Part shown: positions 28,101 through 41,372 of the stretch, piece by piece
Layout of the letters: the number at the start of each line of letters is the position of its first letter
Position numbering within the stretch: the first letter of the stretch is position 1
Assembly: GCF_958295425.1 (NCBI RefSeq)
Contig: NC_081139.1
Span: 27,037,463-27,101,462, forward strand
Direction of reading: 5' to 3'
Length of the DNA stretch: 64,000 nt
DNA from: Solea solea
Lineage: Eukaryota; Chordata; Actinopteri; Pleuronectiformes; Soleidae
Notes under the pieces: generated by a model
The model's input: only the letters and a program-made list of their open reading frames with translations
Database searches by the model: none
What the model was told of the DNA's origin: nothing
Position numbers and translations under genes: made by a program

Positions 28101-31100
28101 ACGCATGTTTCTATCACCTCACTGAGACGAGTCAGTGACAGTGTTTGTAAAAGGGGGGAGGAGTCTGGGACAATGAGCCTCACACTGAAAGAGTGGACTG
28201 GTGTTTGACCAGAGAGGGCAGCAGATACACGTTTACACCTGGATCAACAAATAACGAGCACAGTCTCACCTGTCCTGATGACCTGAGACACAATGTAAAG
28301 ATCTCTCTTCATGTCTTTGTTGCTCAGATCCTGGAAATCAGAGAAAAAAAAGCATAAAAATAAGAATAATAACTTCCTTTTATATTGCATGCTTTACAAT
28401 ACAAAAATGCACAATGATGATGGACAAAAGGCTCCATCTGTCTCTGTCTCTTTAGTATAAATGTACCTTTAAACTTAGATGTCAGGATTGATTAGTAAGC
28501 TGTGAATGTATGTGTGTGTGTGTGTGTGTGTGTGTTACCGTGAACAGTGCACACAGTCTGTCCACCTTCTCTGGATTCTTTGGTCCTCCGTTCTTGTTCA
28601 GTCTCACCATGAACTTTTCACTGAAAAAAACCCACAAATGTTTTAATCTCATGTTTTGTGAGAGTGTCTGTGTGTGTGTGTGAGTGTCTCTTACCATCTC
28701 TTCTCTTATCATCAGTTACTTTAACCAGATTAAATTCCACATTTATTTACAGCTCCTCACACAATTTTAATTATTCAGACTCAGGCAATAAACACAAACA
28801 CACACACATACACAAAAAACGTCTGACTCTCTTTGAGCGCCACAACTTATCTTAATACCCCAAAACACAGTGGACTAAAAACATAAATACAAGTACAGGG
28901 GGCACACAAACACACAAACACACACACACAGTGTTTCGCCAGTTTTGATGTGTGTGCCAATTTTCGTCCATTTTCGCCAACGTTTGCTGCGTCAAAAATT
29001 GCGATTCTTTCAGAAGAAAAATAAAATTGGTGGTGTTTTTTTCTTTTTTTACCTGATAGTCTTCCCCTCTCTCAGGTCGTACAGTGAGAAGAAAATGTCT
29101 GTGTCCTCTCCAATGCTGTTGTAGGTGAAGCTCTTCAGGTTGACCAGTAGGTGGTGTGGGACCGGGACTCGGCTCGGGTCCCCGTGTCTCTGCCGTGTAC
29201 CGTCGCTCTGAAAAACCAAGCCAGAGACAAAAAGTCACACGGAGGAAAAAAAGGTACCGTCACATTTAACGTCCATTTACACCCCCCGAGTTTCTTCGTG
29301 TTCCTATTAATAAGTCGGCTAAAAATATGGATGTAAATGTTTCTCGGGCTAGCCATTGTTAGCAATTTTTAGCTGTTGTTAGCAATAGCAGTCAATAACA
29401 ACGCTCTACATGGTGGTTTGAGCACACAAACAGCATAGCAACACATCCACAGTTCATTAAAAAGTACTACGTACGACTGATTTACTGTGAAACAAAGGCA
29501 GAATTAGCTGTGTTTGTACAGTGGCAGCCATTTTAGAATCCTAACTCGCCGTTGCAAAGGTTGCTCAAAGCGAGCTCAGGGTCTTCGAGTGTGAAGACAT
29601 CTCACAAACTACAAATTGAACGCACCATTAGTCAGCAATAAATGCTGGAAACTAGCATAACACTAGGACTCAGTGAAAACATGGCTGCCAGCAGCGACAC
29701 ACACAAACACACAAAAACTGATTTTAGGCACTTAACAAAAACTCTCTTAGTAAAATCTACAGCTGGTTAAGTCTACAATGTCTAAAAGCACAAGTTTTAC
29801 AACTTTTTCTCACTATTAGTCTCACTCTTCTTACTGAAACCTGACGTTTGTGTCACTTGCTAAGTCGCACGCTCTCCTCCACCAAACCCCATAGAGAAAA
29901 TCAGGGATTTTAACATCACAGCACACAGGAGGTGTTAATCCACTGCTGCCTCCATCACTAACTTCAAATGTCTTATTTTGAGACTTCGGCATCTGAAATC
30001 CTTTGCTTTGACTTACCTCAGTGACACAAAGTGACCACACGAGGCAGCAGTAGACCAGCAGCTCCTGTGTCCCCGCGAGCTAAAATCACCCCTTTTCTCT
30101 ATGGACTTTGGTGCTGGCAGACATGTTTCAAGTTGATCCTCAGTGTGTCTGTACCTCATTAAACCACCCTTTGTTTTTGAAATTTGTTGGTGGATGAATG
30201 AATAAATGAATGGATGAATGGATGACTCTGGTGTATTAATACTCACAGTACTGCAGTGGTGTACGTACCTGTGTTGTACTCTGCTGGACACTGTGTCTGC
30301 TTGACAGATGCTGTGGACGAGAGGAGGACACAAAAACAACAATGTTCACTCACTTCCTTGTTTCCTCTCCTCATCCTTATCTCCTTCCCTTGTCTTAGTT
30401 CTCACTCCTTATCCCCTTTTCCTTGGTTATTGTCATCTCCTTGTGTACTCGGCTCTCCTTGTTGTTTTCCCTAGTTTCCTTTCCTTTGCAGGTTCCTTTT
30501 TCCACTGATCTCCTTGTTTCCTTCCCTATCTTGCCTTATCTACTTTCATTTTCTCTCATCTCCTTGTTTCTTTTCCTTATTTTCGGATTTCCTTCCCCCT
30601 CAGGTGTTCATGTTTCCTCTCCTCAACACCTGTCCATGTGTCCTTTCCTCTGCTCTACACCTGTCCATGTGTCCTTTCCTCCCCTTGATATCTGTCCATG
30701 TGTCCTTTCCTCTCCTCGACACCTGTCCATGTGTCCTTTCCTCCCCTCGATATCTGTCCATGTGTCCTTTCCTCTCCTCGACACCTGTCCATGTCTCCTT
30801 ATCTTTCCTCTACTTTTCAAACTTCCATTTCTCTAAATGGTTCCTTTCCTTCTCATGGGTCCCCAAACAAATTTGCAAATCTATTTAAAATTCATGTGCG
30901 TATGTTTTTAATGTTTAGTGTTTTTAATGAATTTATGAAACACGGTTTATAGAAATGGTAAATTATTCTACTTTAAAAGAGTTGCTCGTCATACAGAAAG
31001 TTTAGTAAACGCTGATTTAAAGGACGCTCAGAATTATAATTAATTATAATATAATTATAATAAAATCTTGTTAGTTTTTGTTCCTGTTGTTGTTTGTTAA

Positions 31101-33380
31101 TCAGACCATGGAGTGAATCAGAAGTAAGTAGAGCTTGTTAACTACTGTGATGTTTGTATATAACCCCCCCCTGCTCCTTCCATCCATAAACTTTCTCCCT
31201 CCATCTCTCCGCCTCTCACTCTCTCTCTCCACATCAGTCTCTAGGCAACAGAAGACAGAGGGAATCACCACGACGACAGTGTTTGACTGGTGCAGCTCAA
31301 GACTGATGTAAGACACGGAACATCAAGTATTTGTGAAGAGAAAACCAAAACAAATGAGAAAACATCATCGCTTCAGTTATTAACTATCATTATCATTAAC
31401 TGCAGGTTTTATCCATTCAATACTCGTATGTTTACATTTATTCACCATTCAATTGCCCTCCTGTCACCAGCCTGTGTGTGTGTGTGTGTGTGTCTGCTAC
31501 ACAAGGTGGCGATAGATTAACCTATAACATGTCAGCCCATAACTATGTTGGTACAAGCGTATAATCCATCCCTCCATCTTCTACCGCTCCATCCTCCACA
31601 TGACTGATCGTTGTGCCAATCTCAGCTGACATAGGGCGAAAGGCGGAGTCACATACTGGACAGACGGCCAGTCCATCACAGAGACAAACAACCATTTACT
31701 CTCACTCTAAGACCTATGGTCAATCCAGAGTGTCCAATTTACCTAATCCACATATTGCATGTTTTTGGACTGTGGGAGGAAACTGGGAGAACCCGTTCGT
31801 CTAAGATTTTTTTAAAGTAAGGGCCTTGCTTTACAGAGGCGGCCATCTTGTGCTGCCATGGGGCGCCAACAAGGGCCTTGACGTGTGAGGTCAAGGAAAG
31901 GGGTGGCGAACCCCGTAATCCCCGACCTGGCACTGGCGTTCTGGAGGTGCTACGAGCACAGAACGACTTCACACCCTGGGGTCATTTTTACTGACCGCTT
32001 TACCAAATGTAAAAGCCGCCGGAATCTTTACCGACATCGTCCGGTAATGATTACTGACATGGCACAATCAGACAGACGGGATTAAAATCACTGGGAAGCT
32101 CCGGTGATTGCAGTCAGGCAAACTTAGCCCAGGTAAAACTTATCCTGTGCGAATATTACAATTACAAGTAGTTTTACACTGGATTTCCAACGCACACACA
32201 CCACCCAAGGACATTGTGCATATACTGTAACAACACTGTACATACTACCTATTTATCTATTTTATATCCTTTGCACTGAACATTGTTCCTTTTTTTTATT
32301 ACCTGTACATTTTTACGTACTTGACACTTGGTTGCTGCTATAATTTCGTTGTACATGTGCAATGACAATTAAAGGTTCCTGATTTCTGATTTCAAGCACG
32401 GATCGAGGCGTGATGTTGACGCCTGTCTTCACTTGTGATATCAAGAAGCAGCGTAGTACGCACATGGCAACAGGAGGTGTCCGGGAGGTCAGGGTGAGGT
32501 TGTTTGTGCGTAGCGGCCGCCAGAGCACCAGTGCCAGGTCAGGGATCACCGGGTGACAGAACTAGGGATCACCGGGTGCCTGGTCTAGGGTTGGTCATCG
32601 ACCGTGGTAGTGCACGGAACTGGTCATAGCAGAGGCCCCGCGACAGGGCCCAGTAAAGGCCTCCTGGGACAGACAGGGCGATTTACCCTTCTCAGTTTTG
32701 GTAGTTTTACTGAGATTTCTTATCTCGTGCAAAATTGGCCATTAATATTAGAGATGTCCTGTGTCCTTACTCCACCTGACCGTGTTAAGCTAATCCCATC
32801 TGAATAAGGCTTTAGGCAAACAAAGGATAGATAAAGGTCCAGGTCTATAAGCACAGGCGTCACGGACACAAAATGAAAAGGTTGCCATTTCTTAGTAAAA
32901 TGATCCTTAGATCCCGAGTGCATAATCTATACTTCTAAGGCTTCTACCGAGGGGGTAAAACAGGAGACAAAAGGCAATCATTTCCCTTAAGTGTCATGCA
33001 TGTTATATTTGGTTGGTGCTCAAAAGAATACCAGGAGGGGGCGGCATGGTCCTACTTTTACCTCCAGAACCTTAGTTAGAGATTCAAAAAGATACAAACC
33101 ATACATGTCTAAGATGGGGACAGTCCACATCACTAACGTCACAAATTCTCACACTGGACAAGCCAGAGCTACCTGGTTAGCATGCTAAAAACAAAGTTCC
33201 CACCTCTGAAGAAGTCTCTGGTGAAGGTAACGTCATAGCGTGTTTTAAAGTAACCTGAATGTTACCTACCATTTTATAGAGATCAGAGACACTTATCTGG
33301 TCCTCGTCCACCATCTCAAACTCTTTTCTTGGGACCAAATCCAGACCGAGGTGTCTGAGAGAGCGAGAGGGAGAGAGAGG

Positions 33381-33432
<52 letters not shown>

Positions 33433-36400
33433 AAGAAACATTATCAAAGTGGTTTTGCCTGTAAATAAAGTATAACATCAGTGGGAGAAAATGTATATTT
33501 GAATCAAAGGATGTTGTGACAGGGGAAAAACTGTTAGGGCCCAGAATGAAACCTTGAGGACAGCGGACGCCAACTAAACTACACATTATTTTGTCGAAAA
33601 GTCAGGATTTTTCACTTTAGGGGCTGGAAATTCAAATAAAATGCAATAATGAACTGTAGTTTTGAAAGACGACTCACTCGACCGCTGAGCTACCGTTGTT
33701 GTTTTTTGGAATGGAGACGTGGGTCCGAATTAAGCTTGGGGGGCCCGGATTCGGCTCGTGGGCCGCCAGTTTATGATCCATGCTTCAGAAACCTGGTCCT
33801 AATAAGGCTGGTTAATAACTGGTTAAGTTTAGGACCATCACATATGTGTGTGTGTGTGTGTGTTCTCTTACTCGTTGCCCCAGTCCAGTCTGACAGTGAT
33901 GTGTCTCTTGACGTCTCGGCTCTGGTCCTGGGTCAGGTGACCAGACAGGAGCTGCCTCCTCAGGTCGATCAGTTCCATCATCACATGACGAACCTTGTAG
34001 AACAGATCGACCTTGTGCTTCTGTGAGAGAGAGAGAGAGAGAGAGCGAGGGGGGGAGAGAGAGAGTGAGAGATGGGGAGAGAGAGAGAGAGAGGGGGAGA
34101 GGAAGAGAGATAGAGATATTTATAGAGTTATATATAATCTTTGATCATCTGTATATAGTCATTTTTTATATATAGTCTTTGATCGTCTGTATATAAAGTC
34201 ATTTTTTATAGTCATTGATCGTCTGTATATAAAGTAATTTTTTATATAGTCTTTGATCGTCTGTATATGAAGTCATTTTTTATATAGTCTTTGATCGTCT
34301 GTATATGAAGTCATTTTTTATATAGTCTTTGATCGTCTGTATTAATCATTTTTTATATAGTCTTTGATCGTCTGTATATGAAGTCATTTTTTATATAGTC
34401 TTTGATCGTCTGTATATGAAGTCATTTTTTATATAGTCTTTGATCGTCTGTATATAAAGTCATTTTTTATAGTCATTGATCGTCTTTATATAAAGTCATT
34501 TTTTATATATAGTCTTTGATCGTCTGTATATAATAATTTTTTATATATAGTCTTTGATCGTCTGTATAGAAAGTAATTTTTTATAGTCATTGATCGTCTG
34601 TATATAAAGTCATTTTTTATATATAGTCTTTGATCGTCTGTATATGAAGTCATTTTTTATATATAGTCTTTGATCGTCTGTATATAAAGTAATTTTTTAT
34701 ATATAATAATAATAAATTTAATTTAAAAGCGCCTTTCAGGTCACTAGTCATTGATCGTCTGTATATAAAGTAATTTTTTTATATATAGACATTAATGTCT
34801 GTATATAGTAATTTTTTATATATAGTCTTTGATCGTCTGTATATAAAGTCATTTTTTATATGTCTTTTATCGTCTGTATATAAAGTCATTTTTTAATATA
34901 CTCTTTGATCGTCTGCATATAAAGTCATTTTTTATATATAGTCTTTGATCGTCTGTATATAAAGTCATTTTTTATAATAGTCTTTTATCATCTGTATATA
35001 AAGTCATTTTTTAAATATAGTCTTTGATCGTCTGTATATAAAGTCATTTTTTATATATAATAATAATAATAAATATAATTTAAAAGCACCTTTCAGGTCA
35101 CTAGTCATTGATCGTCTGTATATAAAGTCATTTTTTATATATAGACATTGATCGTCTGTATTGGTCATTTTTTATATATAGTCTTTGATCGTCTGTATAT
35201 AAAGTCATTTTTTATATAAGTCTTTAATTGTTTCATTTTTGTCAGTGTGCATTTGGACTATCTGGGTATCTCATAGGACTACTGGAATTAAGCTAAGTAT
35301 CACTTCTGTAGGTCTTTCTTATTTGGTTGCTATCTCAATAATTGCTATTGTATGTAGCTGGTTGCTTGACTTTTGTGACTTTTGATTTGTCTGCTGTTTA
35401 ATTAAGGTGAAAGTTTTGTAAAGATATTTTGTCTGCTAGGTCAAAGAGAAAGTTGTTATTGTTGCTGCTTTGACCTAGTTTCTATTGAGCCATCACCATC
35501 ACCAGGTGAGAAGTTTCACTGGCAAAGGGGAGTGGCCAACACAGCTGAGTAAGATTTAAACCAGACCCAAACCAGCATTTGTCAGTGTGCATTTGGACTA
35601 TCTGGGTATCTCATAGGACTACTGGAATTAAGCTAAGTATCACTTCTGTAGGTCTTTCTTATTTGGTTGCTATCTCAATAATTGCTATTGTATGTAGCTG
35701 GTTGCTTGACTTTTGTGACTTTTGATTTGTCTGCTGTTTAATTAAGGTGAAAGTTTTGTAAAGATATTTTGTCTGCTAGGTCAAAGAGAAAGTTGTTATT
35801 GTTGCTGCTTTGACCTAGTTTCTATTGAGCCATCACCATCACCAGGTGAGAAGTTTCACTGGCAAAGGGGAGTGGCCAACACAGCTGTAACTAATCAGCC
35901 CCTAATCAGGGAGTGGCCACTCAGCTGCAACTAATCAGCACCTAATCAGGTGTCTTTTAAAAAGCAGCACTGACTTTGAAGCGGCAGCTTCAGCGGCAGA
36001 CTCTTCAGACGAAGACTCAGGAAGACAAAGACAAAGGAGTCTAAACCGGAGTCAAGACTCAGGAAGACAAAGACTCAGGAAGACAAAGACAAAGGAGTCT
36101 AAACCGGAGTCTAACAAGGAGGCTAACGGGGCTAAGTACCTGTCTACAAGTGTTTTCGACCTTTCACATATGTGTCTTTTTTCCATTCCTGTTCATGTCT
36201 CTTCTCATAGATATTACAAACCTCACAATCACTCAAAGCATCACCGTAACCTGTCCTCACTTATCTATCCCACCCGCTCCACACACATCCAACACCTTGT
36301 CGCAGGGGGCCTGTGGAACTGCCAGTCAGCTACCCGCAAGACTGAGTTCATTTCCGGCTTTGCTACTGAGCAATGCCTGGACTTCCTTGCTCTCACTGAG

Positions 36401-39115
36401 ACTTGGATAACACCCTCCAACACAGCCACCCCTGCAGCTCTCTCCTCCGCCCACTCCTTCTCCCACACACCCAGATCTACTGGAAGAGGTGGTGGGACAG
36501 GTCTGCTCATCAACCCCAACTGGACTTTCACTCTTTACCCACTGCCACACTTCTCTTCACAGTCGTTTGAATTTCATGCTGTAACTGTAACTCACCCAGT
36601 CAAACTAATCATTATTGTCATCTACCGTCCACCAGGCCCATTGGGACACTTCTTGGAGGAACTAGATGTCCTCCTTTCAAACGTCCCAGAAAATGGCCCA
36701 CCACTTGTTCTTCTTGGTGACTTCAACATCCAGTCAGAGAAGTCATCCGATCTACTATTTCTACTTTCGTCTCTTTCTCTCTCACTTGCTCCTTCTCCAC
36801 CAACTCACAAAGCTGGCAACCACCTTGACCTCATCTTCACCAGAAACTGCTCCACCTCCGACCTCACGGTAACTCCACTTCATGTCTCTGATCATTTCTT
36901 CATTTCCTACTCTCTCCCACTCTCCCAATCTGATGATCTCATCTCATCAGATACTGCACTTGTCCGTCGCAACATTCGCTCTCTCTCTCCCTCCTCTCTC
37001 TCCTCAACTGTTCTATCAGCACTTCCTTCAGCTGACTCCTTCTCCCTCATGCATCCCAACTCTGCCACAGACACATTCCTCTGTACTCTGTCCTCCTCTC
37101 TTGACTCTCTCTGTCCTCTTACTTCACGGCGGGTTCGTAAGTCCTCCCCAGCCCCGTGGTTGTCGGACTCAGTGCGTACTGAGAGAGCCACGATACGGGC
37201 AGCAGAAAGGAAATGGAGGAAATCAAAACTCCCTGACGACCTGCTTTCCTATCATTCTCTTCTCTCCAACCTCACTGCCTCTATCTCTGCAGCCAAACAA
37301 TCTTTCTATCAGACTAAAATTCAATCCTCTTTCTCTAACCCCAAAAAACTTTTCTCGATCTTCTCTAACCTCCTTGATCCCCCCACCCCCCCTCCTCCCT
37401 CCTCCCTTCTACCAATTCACTTTGTCAACTACTTCACAAAGAAAGTAGATGACATTCGCTCTTCTTTCTCAACCCCACCTCCTGATCTCACCTCTCTACC
37501 AACCACTAATTCAGCTCCTTCTCTATCCTCTTTCACCCCTCTATCTCAGGATCAAGTTCTTTCCCTAATAACCTCTGCCCGCCCCACCTCCTGCCCCCTT
37601 GACCCTATCCCCTCTCACCTTCTTCAGTCAATTGCTTCTGATCTTCTGCCTTTCCTCACCCACCTCATTAACACATCTCTATCATCTGGTTGCTTTCCGG
37701 ACTCTCTTAAAGAGGCCAGAGTGACCCCCCTCCTTAAAAAACCCACCCTTGACCCGTCTGAAGTAAATAACTACAGACCTGTCTCTCTTCTTCCTTTTCT
37801 CTCCAAAACTCTGGAGCGTGCTATCTTTAATCAACTCTCCTCCTACCTTCACCGGAACAACCTTCTTGATCCTCTTCAGTCTGGTTTTAAAGCAGGTCAC
37901 TCGACCGAAACTGCACTCCTTGCTGTCACTGAGCAACTCCACACTGCCAGGGCTGCCTCTCTCTCCTCTGTGCTCATCCTCTTGGACCTTTCTGCAGCGT
38001 TTGACACAGTTAACCACCAGATCCTTATTTCCTCCCTTCAAGAACTAGGTGTCTCTGGATCTGCACTTACCCTACTCTCGTCCTATCTTCAAAACCGAAC
38101 ATACAGAGTAACCTGGAGAGGATCTGTGTCGGAACCCTGTCCTCTAGCTACTGGGGTCCCTCAGGGTTCTGTCTTGGGCCCTCTCCTCTTCTCTCTATAC
38201 ACCAACTCTCTTGGTTCTGTTATTCTCTCTCATGGTTTTTCCTATCACAGCTATGCCGACGACACCCAACTCATCCTCTCTTTTCCCAGCTCCGACACAA
38301 ATGTAGCAGAACGGATCTCCGCTTGTCTGACCGACATCTCTCAGTGGATGTCTGACCATCACCTGAAACTCAATCTCAACAAGACTGAGTTTCTTTTTCT
38401 CCCAGGAAAGGGCTCTCCCACCACAGACCTAACCATCACCCTCGACAACTCTGTGGTAACTCCGTCTCATACCGCAAGGAACCTGGGTGTGACACTTGAT
38501 GACCATCTCTCCCTCACTGCCAACATTGCTGCAACAGCTCGATCTTGCAGATACATGTTGTACAACATCAGAAGGATACGGCCTCTTCTAACCCAGAAGG
38601 CGGCACAGGTTCTGGTCCAGGCTCTTGTCATCTCACGCTTGGATTACTGCAACTCCCTCCTGGCTGGTCTCCCTGCGTGTGCCATACGACCCCTGCAACT
38701 CATCCAGAATGCAGCAGCTCGACTGGTCTTCAACTTACCAAAATTCTCCCACACTACACCTCTCCTCCGCTCCCTTCACTGGCTTCCTGTAGCTGCTCGC
38801 ATCCGCTTCAAGACTCTAGTGCTTGCGTTCCATGCTACAAACGGATCCGGTCCAGCCTACATCCAGGACATGATCAAAACCTACACCCCAGCCCGCCCAC
38901 TTCGCTCTGCATCGGCAAACCGGCTCGCTGCCCCCTCACTGAGAGGATCGCAGAGGCATTTACAGAACTCGAGACTGTTCACTGTCCTCGCTCCCAAATG
39001 GTGGAACGAGCTCCCCATCGACATCCGGACAGCGGAAAGCCTCCACATCTTCCGCCGCCGACTAAAAACACATTTCTTCCGACTCTACCTCGACTAAGAC
39101 GATAACGACGACGAC

Positions 39116-39186
<71 letters not shown>

Positions 39187-41333
39187 CGCACTTATGACTA
39201 GCACTTCATAGTTTGATTTACTTGAAGCTCTTACTTACTTCTAGCTCTTATTTGTACCCAAATGTTTAAATGCACTTATTGTAAGTCGCTTTGGATAAAA
39301 GCGTCTGCTAAATGACATGTAATGTAATGTAATGTAATTGTCTGTATATAAAGTCATTTTTTTAAAATACTCTTTGATCGTCTGCATATAAAGTAATTTT
39401 TTATATATAGTCTTTGATCGTCTGTATATGAAGTCATTTTTTATATAAGTCTTTAATTGTCTGTATAATTTTTTTAAAATACTCTTTGATCGTCTGTATA
39501 TAAAGTCATTTTAAATATATAAGCCATCTATGTGCCTGCTTCGGGCCCTGTGACCACCAGGGGGCCTCCTAGAGCAGGGGTCTCAAACTCATTTTTGAAA
39601 AAACCTTAAAAGTGGAAAAACTATACATATATATTTCATCATCCAATGATAGATTGAATGACAGATTTTCAAAATAAAAGTGTCCGTGTTGACATGGAAA
39701 GATAAATAGTTCACAATAAAAAGTAAATAAATTCTATTGATGGTAAAAGAGTCTTTTTGTGCTCAGATAAAACACATTTTAAACCATTTTATTAAATTGT
39801 TACTATTTTATGATTTAAGTGTTTGTTAACTTATTTCAATACTGTATTTTGTGCATTTGCACTTAGTTGTGAATTAATCAGTGTTATTTATTCATGTTTT
39901 TTACTATTTAATGTTTAATTATTATTTTTTATAGTTATTTTTTTTGTAGTGCTTTAATTGTTTTTGCCATTAGAAAATTAAATTAAACTAGGGTTACAAT
40001 AAATTTGTACCTTCATTGAATAAATGTATTGACACCATGTTCAGTATACACTATACTACTTTATTATTGGTGTTGATAAAAGGTCTCAAAATCTAATTTT
40101 GCTATTTTAGGTTTGTTTGTGTGAGGCAACATTTATCTTACATGTGTGCTTTTGCTGAACATGTGCTTTATTTATTTATCTGTGAAGGTAAAAGTGAGGT
40201 GTCAGTGAAAACCACATCACGTCTGGAAGCAGTTTTTTTTAAAGTTTGCAAACTAACTAACTAACTGACCCAGTTCACAAAACAGTTTTTTAATGACGTT
40301 TCTGTGACAGCAGCAAACGACTGCTACACCATAATAATATAAGACAGACTTTTTATATGAGGACACACTTTTCTTTTTTTTAAAGATGACAAATGACTTT
40401 GACCCAGTTCACAGTAAAAACAGTGACGACAGCAAAAGTTAACTCAGTTTAACTGTAAGTGCAGTTTACATCGATCACTTCATTCAATTCAAGTTCAAAT
40501 CAGTGAGAAACAACAAAAAATGCTACAATTCATATTTGAATTTTTATCTATTACTTTCATACGAGTATTTAAATTAAGATTTCAAGAACGTGAGTGAAGT
40601 CGTAATATTACAAGAATAAAGTCGTAAAAATGACATCATTGCAATAGTAAAGTTGTAATGTGTGAATAAAACATAATATTACAACATAAACTCGTAATAT
40701 AACAAAAATAAAGTTGTATAATATTACAAGAACAAAATCCTAATTTTACAAAATAAAGTTGAATAATATTACAAAAGCCTGTCTGCCTACCTGTCTGTCT
40801 GTCTGTCTGCATGCCTGCCTGTCTGTCTGTCTGTCACAAACACAAACACCACGTCTTTTTCTGTCTGTATGAAATTCTGGTAATTGACTGAAAACCATTT
40901 TAAAAACCCTGGGACGGACGAGCTGCAACCTTTTACCTTCACTCACAGAGACATGGAACAGATGCCCACACACACACACACACACACATAGAAACACAGC
41001 ACACAGGGCTTTGAAATGAAACCAATCCATCTACAGTCTCACAGGTAAACAGCTCCTCTCTCCTCTGTGAGAGCAACTATTTGTGGATTTAGTCTTTCTC
41101 CTCGCTCCCTCGCTCCCTAACTGCCTCTACCTCCAGCTGGAGTGAGTAATCACACCTTCACATCCTCACAAACACACACACATTAACACAGTTTAACACA
41201 CACACACACACATTAACACAGTTTAATACACACACCGTCTTCACCACTTCAGCAACATAAACACCAGCCGAGCGAATCTCACATAACGACGCTAATTTCA
41301 AGAAGCCGTTCTATTCCACTGGACCTGATGTTT

Positions 41334-41372
<39 letters not shown>

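Larger units (their letters stand above)
35233..39340 (+). mobile_element. L2-clade LINE, near full length
   Basis: The element has a duplicated 5' leader, one long ORF and a 3' end with the fish L2 hallmark GTAAGTCGCTTTGGATAA, followed by AAGCGTCTGCTAAATGACA and a TGTAA-type tail. It interrupts a 40-bp minisatellite that resumes at 39,341. The hexamer taattg occurs at 35,225-35,230 and again at 39,335-39,340, a possible target duplication. It lies antisense to dock3. An A run and TA repeat (39,116-39,182) sit between the ORF and the tail. Confidence 0.92.

Noticed and set aside
36882..37448. 188-residue + strand ORF inside the L2
   Set aside because: It is a shadow of the 975-residue L2 ORF in another frame; other L2-internal ORFs are shadows as well.
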